DNA of 56,679 bases, taken from assembly GCA_964410665.1 (NCBI GenBank), contig CAYPIE010000034.1, positions 1-56,679 of the forward strand. The letters are read 5' to 3'. This DNA comes from CAYPIE01 sp964410665. GTDB taxonomy: Bacteria > Planctomycetota > Planctomycetia > Gemmatales > Gemmataceae. Shown piece by piece: positions 54,901 through 56,679 of the stretch; within the stretch, counting starts at the first letter, position 1, and each line of letters opens with the position of its first letter. The notes under the pieces are model-generated. The model had not been told where the DNA came from and ran no database searches. It saw nothing but the letters and a program-made list of their open reading frames with translations. A program made the translations under genes and the position numbers.

Positions 54901-56679
54901 TGACGGTGACGGTGAACCCGATCAACGATGCTCCGGTGGCGGTGGACGATGTTGATGAACCTCAGGGAAGCCGACCGGATCTGGTGGTATTCGAAGACCG
55001 GCCGACCGGCGCACTCGATGTGTTGGGGAATGACGTCGATGTGGATGGGGACACACTTTCGGTCACTTCGGTTGGCGACGCCACGAACGGCACGACCGCG
55101 CTGTTTGACGGTCAAGTGTTATACCTGCCCGATCAGGACTTTTTTGGCACCGATAGCTTCATCTATGTCATCAGTGACGGAGAGTATAGCAGCACGGCGA
55201 CGGTAACGCTCGAGGTGGTGAATACTCCTGACGCCCCGGTGGCGGTCGACGATGTGGCGACACTCGACGAAGATGGATTTGCGTTCATCGATGTGTTGGC
55301 CAATGACAGTGATGTGGACGGCGATAACCTATCGATCTCCTCGGTCGAGGGAGTGAGCTTTGGGACGGTGTCGTTGGCCAACGGCCAATTGCTTTACATT
55401 CCGTTCCCCGACTTCAATGGGCAAGACACCTTCACGTATGTGGTCAGCGACGGTGAGTTGACCGACATCGGTGAGGTGACGGTGACCATCAGCCCGGTGA
55501 ACGACGCTCCGGTGGCCGTGGACGATACGGGGGCGACACCTCCAGGGTTGGCGGAGACAATGGATGTGTTGGCCAACGATACAGATATCGATGGAGATGC
55601 GTTGTCGGTGACTTCCCTGGGGCAAGCGAGTTCGGGGACGGTGGAGCTGGTAGAGGGTCAGGTGGTGTACACGCCGAACCCAGGTTTCTCGGGAATGGAC
55701 AGCTTCACCTACGTGGTATCGGATCCCTCGGGTGCGACGGCCATGGGGACGGTGACGGTAGAGGTGGAGCAAGGGAACCCGCCGGTGGCGGTGGATGATA
55801 CAGCGATCACTAACGAAGACGAAGCGGTGGTGATCGATGTACTGGCCAACGACAGCGATCCGGAAGGTGATGTGTTGTCGATCGCGGAGTTGAGCACGCC
55901 GAGCAACGGGATGGCGGAGGTCGTGGACGGTCAGGTGGTTTACACTCCCGATCCGGACTTCTTCGGGGAGGACAGCTTCACCTACACGGTCTCCGATGGA
56001 TCCTTGACTGCGGTCGGAACGGTGGCGGTCACCGTGGAGCCCGTTGCCGATTCCCTGATTGCGAATGACGATGAGGCGACAACCAACGCGGGAATGCCGG
56101 TAACCATCGATGTGTTGGCCAACGACCGCGATCCGGATGGTCAGGCGTTTACTCTTGTCCCGGCTACACCAGTGTCTCCTCAGAATGGTGTGGTTCTTGT
56201 CGACCTAGCGAGTCAGAAGATTATTTACACACCGGACAGCGGATATACTGGTACCGATTTCTTTACATATCTGATTCAGTCCGGGGCCCGTGGGGCATTA
56301 GCGACGGTGACGGTCGAAGTGGGGGCTGGTAACACTGCACCGGTAGCACTCGATGATTCGGCTGAGACGGATGAAGATGTGGCGGTAACGATCGATGTTC
56401 TGGCCAACGACAGCGATGTGGACCTGGATGCGCTGTCGATTGCATCGGTGGGTGGCGCCGTGAGTGGTTCCGTGATGATTGATGGTGATCGGGTGGTATA
56501 CACGCCGGACACGGACTACCACGGCGCGGACAGCTTCACGTATGTGGTGGACGATGGGAATGGTGGCACGGCGACGGGGACGGTGAACGTCACGGTGAAC
56601 CCGGTAAATGATGCCCCGGTGGGTGTGGATGACAGTTTCACGACCGATGAGGACGTGGTGCTGACCGGGAACGTGCTGG
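51969..56679 (+). CDS. Giant RTX/cadherin-like repeat protein, 5' part only
   Basis: At least 1570 codons without a stop to the window edge. I checked the frame at several points. The N-terminus has the planctomycete motif RLEVFEDRVTPA. Residues about 110-165 contain RTX-type calcium repeats (GGAGNDSITG, LDGGVDNDTV, GEAGNDTVTGG). From about residue 350 follow at least 13 complete tandem repeats of about 90-95 residues, cadherin/Ig-like, each with DVLANDxDxDGD and ending in V-x-V-N-P-x-N-D-A-P. A fourteenth is cut by the edge. Such proteins are secreted or surface adhesins. AAGGAG lies 6 bp before the ATG. The export route and C-terminus are unseen. Confidence 0.9.
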   Translation, partial: MSSFRNRQRAIKPRLEVFEDRVTPAVTFTPQEVDGAPFLVVGATEFADEVRFVLTPESEYRVEVTFDDGTGVQTVESPDTYAESELSGGGFMVLGNGGADIIDFTGLNGSSLRAIAEGGAGNDSITGTANNDRLDGGVDNDTVLGEAGNDTVTGGVGVDSTVGGTGEDTLLLLYSEAVSGVLETQNGGDGTDLFLVKDTYFVTDVISSPSVVALQLSTLFNTSTIQTASGYVTTMLVDAGLTDYVEGPAGQGDLSLAFGIPDRSFQVEGVQTGFVSVVDPFTQAFYPLTLVTPPHNGMINGGGDKLVYTPDLGFSGTDQFVYKTNVAGNSAFSTITVQVLPGNLPPVVVDDAAEVVEDNPVTIDVLANDSDPDGDELSITSVEQPSNGEATLLNGMIEYRPDDDFAGTDTFTYTVSDGENIANGTVVVVVTPVNDAPRPTSDSISIIGPRTISINVLANDQDPDGDTITLVEVGPPTNGSARIQEDRVVYTPQVDFVGTEIFSYVITDGIEQSEANIIVRVREGNAPPVANPDQVEIFENTDVTIDVLANDTDPEQAELTINGVSSPANGVATLINDQIAYTPNQDFVGTDTFTYQVIEVNDEDSFATGTVTVVVVPQNSPPVAGNDQVTLPEDSFRYEINVLSNDTDVDNDTLSVLSVSGASHGAPELIDGKVVYTPVANYVGTDQFSYVVSDGELTAVGQVTVTVDPVNDAPVAVDDPEGMTDEDVSATIDVLANDSDPDGDTLSVVSVGAATNGTVSIENDQVVYTPDPDFHGEDTFSYVVSDGELTAVAQVTVTVNPINDAPVASDDTTSTNENTSATIDVLANDNDVDGDTLSIASVEGAVNGSVSIDGDRVVYTPNLDFTGEDTFSYVVSDGELTAVGTVTVVVNLPNRAPVAVDDTDVATDEDVAVTTDVLANDSDPDGDTLSVVSVGAATNGTVSIENDQVVYTPDPDFHGEDTFSYVVSDGELTAVAQVTVTVNPINDAPVAVDDVDEPQGSRPDLVVFEDRPTGALDVLGNDVDVDGDTLSVTSVGDATNGTTALFDGQVLYLPDQDFFGTDSFIYVISDGEYSSTATVTLEVVNTPDAPVAVDDVATLDEDGFAFIDVLANDSDVDGDNLSISSVEGVSFGTVSLANGQLLYIPFPDFNGQDTFTYVVSDGELTDIGEVTVTISPVNDAPVAVDDTGATPPGLAETMDVLANDTDIDGDALSVTSLGQASSGTVELVEGQVVYTPNPGFSGMDSFTYVVSDPSGATAMGTVTVEVEQGNPPVAVDDTAITNEDEAVVIDVLANDSDPEGDVLSIAELSTPSNGMAEVVDGQVVYTPDPDFFGEDSFTYTVSDGSLTAVGTVAVTVEPVADSLIANDDEATTNAGMPVTIDVLANDRDPDGQAFTLVPATPVSPQNGVVLVDLASQKIIYTPDSGYTGTDFFTYLIQSGARGALATVTVEVGAGNTAPVALDDSAETDEDVAVTIDVLANDSDVDLDALSIASVGGAVSGSVMIDGDRVVYTPDTDYHGADSFTYVVDDGNGGTATGTVNVTVNPVNDAPVGVDDSFTTDEDVVLTGNVL
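54180..54382 (+). repeat. 203-bp perfect direct repeat, copy 1
   Basis: Identical base for base to 54729-54931 (offset 549 bp, two protein repeats). It lies within the giant gene and covers most of one cadherin-like repeat. Other repeats of the array differ at many positions, so this pair is recent. Confidence 0.9.
54729..54931 (+). repeat. 203-bp perfect direct repeat, copy 2
   Basis: Second copy of the 54180-54382 segment. The identity ends at a C/T difference at 54383 versus 54932 and begins after a T/C difference at 54179 versus 54728. It implies recent duplication of a two-repeat block or gene conversion. Confidence 0.9.

Noticed and set aside
53973..55115. Long minus-strand open frame (380 codons) opposite the giant gene
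   Set aside because: It is antisense to the tandem repeats, which carry a biased codon pattern. Its translation mirrors the repeat period, and the plus frame has a ribosome site and clear domains.

Overview
The window reads as chromosomal DNA of a planctomycete, most likely of the Gemmatales/Gemmataceae type. This is inferred from protein features, not from a database search. The features are three large extracellular proteins that share an N-terminal Leu-Glu-x-x-Glu-(Asp/Gly)-Arg-x-x-Pro-type motif (S8 protease, Calx-beta protein, RTX/cadherin-like giant), a DUF1559 pilin-like protein plus a decayed DUF1559/lipoprotein pair, a membrane-anchored Ser/Thr kinase, and high-GC coding sequence on both strands. 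There is no rRNA, tRNA, insertion sequence or CRISPR array that I can support.

Layout. 1-310: a short imperfect tandem repeat and a GC hairpin. 310-5222: small membrane protein and FAD oxidoreductase (coupled), HAD hydrolase, small membrane protein with aldehyde dehydrogenase, universal stress protein. 5349-9206 (minus): glycine-cleavage operon gcvT-gcvH-gcvPA-thiL, with gcvPA and thiL overlapping. 9286-12755 (minus): sugar-porter MFS transporter followed by a secreted GH32 fructan hydrolase, a small fructan-use locus. 12871-15776: stand-alone JAMM metalloprotease divergent from argG, which overlaps a fusion of a CinA/PncC-like and an NMN-adenylyltransferase-like domain. 15834-19285: secreted subtilase with P-domain, divergent from a secreted epoxide-hydrolase-like enzyme. 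19336-26329: pilin-like DUF1559 protein, large membrane protein, U32 protein, divergent Ser/Thr kinase. 26440-29026: DUF1559 and lipoprotein remnants, trpF, and a PIN/HTH toxin-antitoxin pair bracketed by two copies of the trpF 3' end. 29078-33515: carB and an SDR oxidoreductase.

33609-41121 is the most interesting block: five tightly spaced plus-strand genes encoding two proteins I do not recognise, a VWA protein, a MoxR-type AAA+ ATPase with an altered Walker B, and a 974-residue DUF5682-type protein. A MoxR/VWA pair normally acts as a chaperone or remodelling machine. The DUF5682 protein may be its effector or client, and the first two proteins are candidate adaptors or substrates. Similar MoxR-VWA-DUF5682 neighbourhoods exist in other bacteria and are suspected conflict or regulatory systems, so the core is not wholly new, but the two leading genes may be.

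41142-56679: BON-domain exported protein, Calx-beta/beta-propeller protein, gltB (glutamate synthase large subunit), and the first 1570 codons of a giant adhesin-like protein that runs off the window. Inside it a 203-bp perfect direct repeat marks recent repeat expansion. Terminator-like hairpins lie in several convergent gene junctions.
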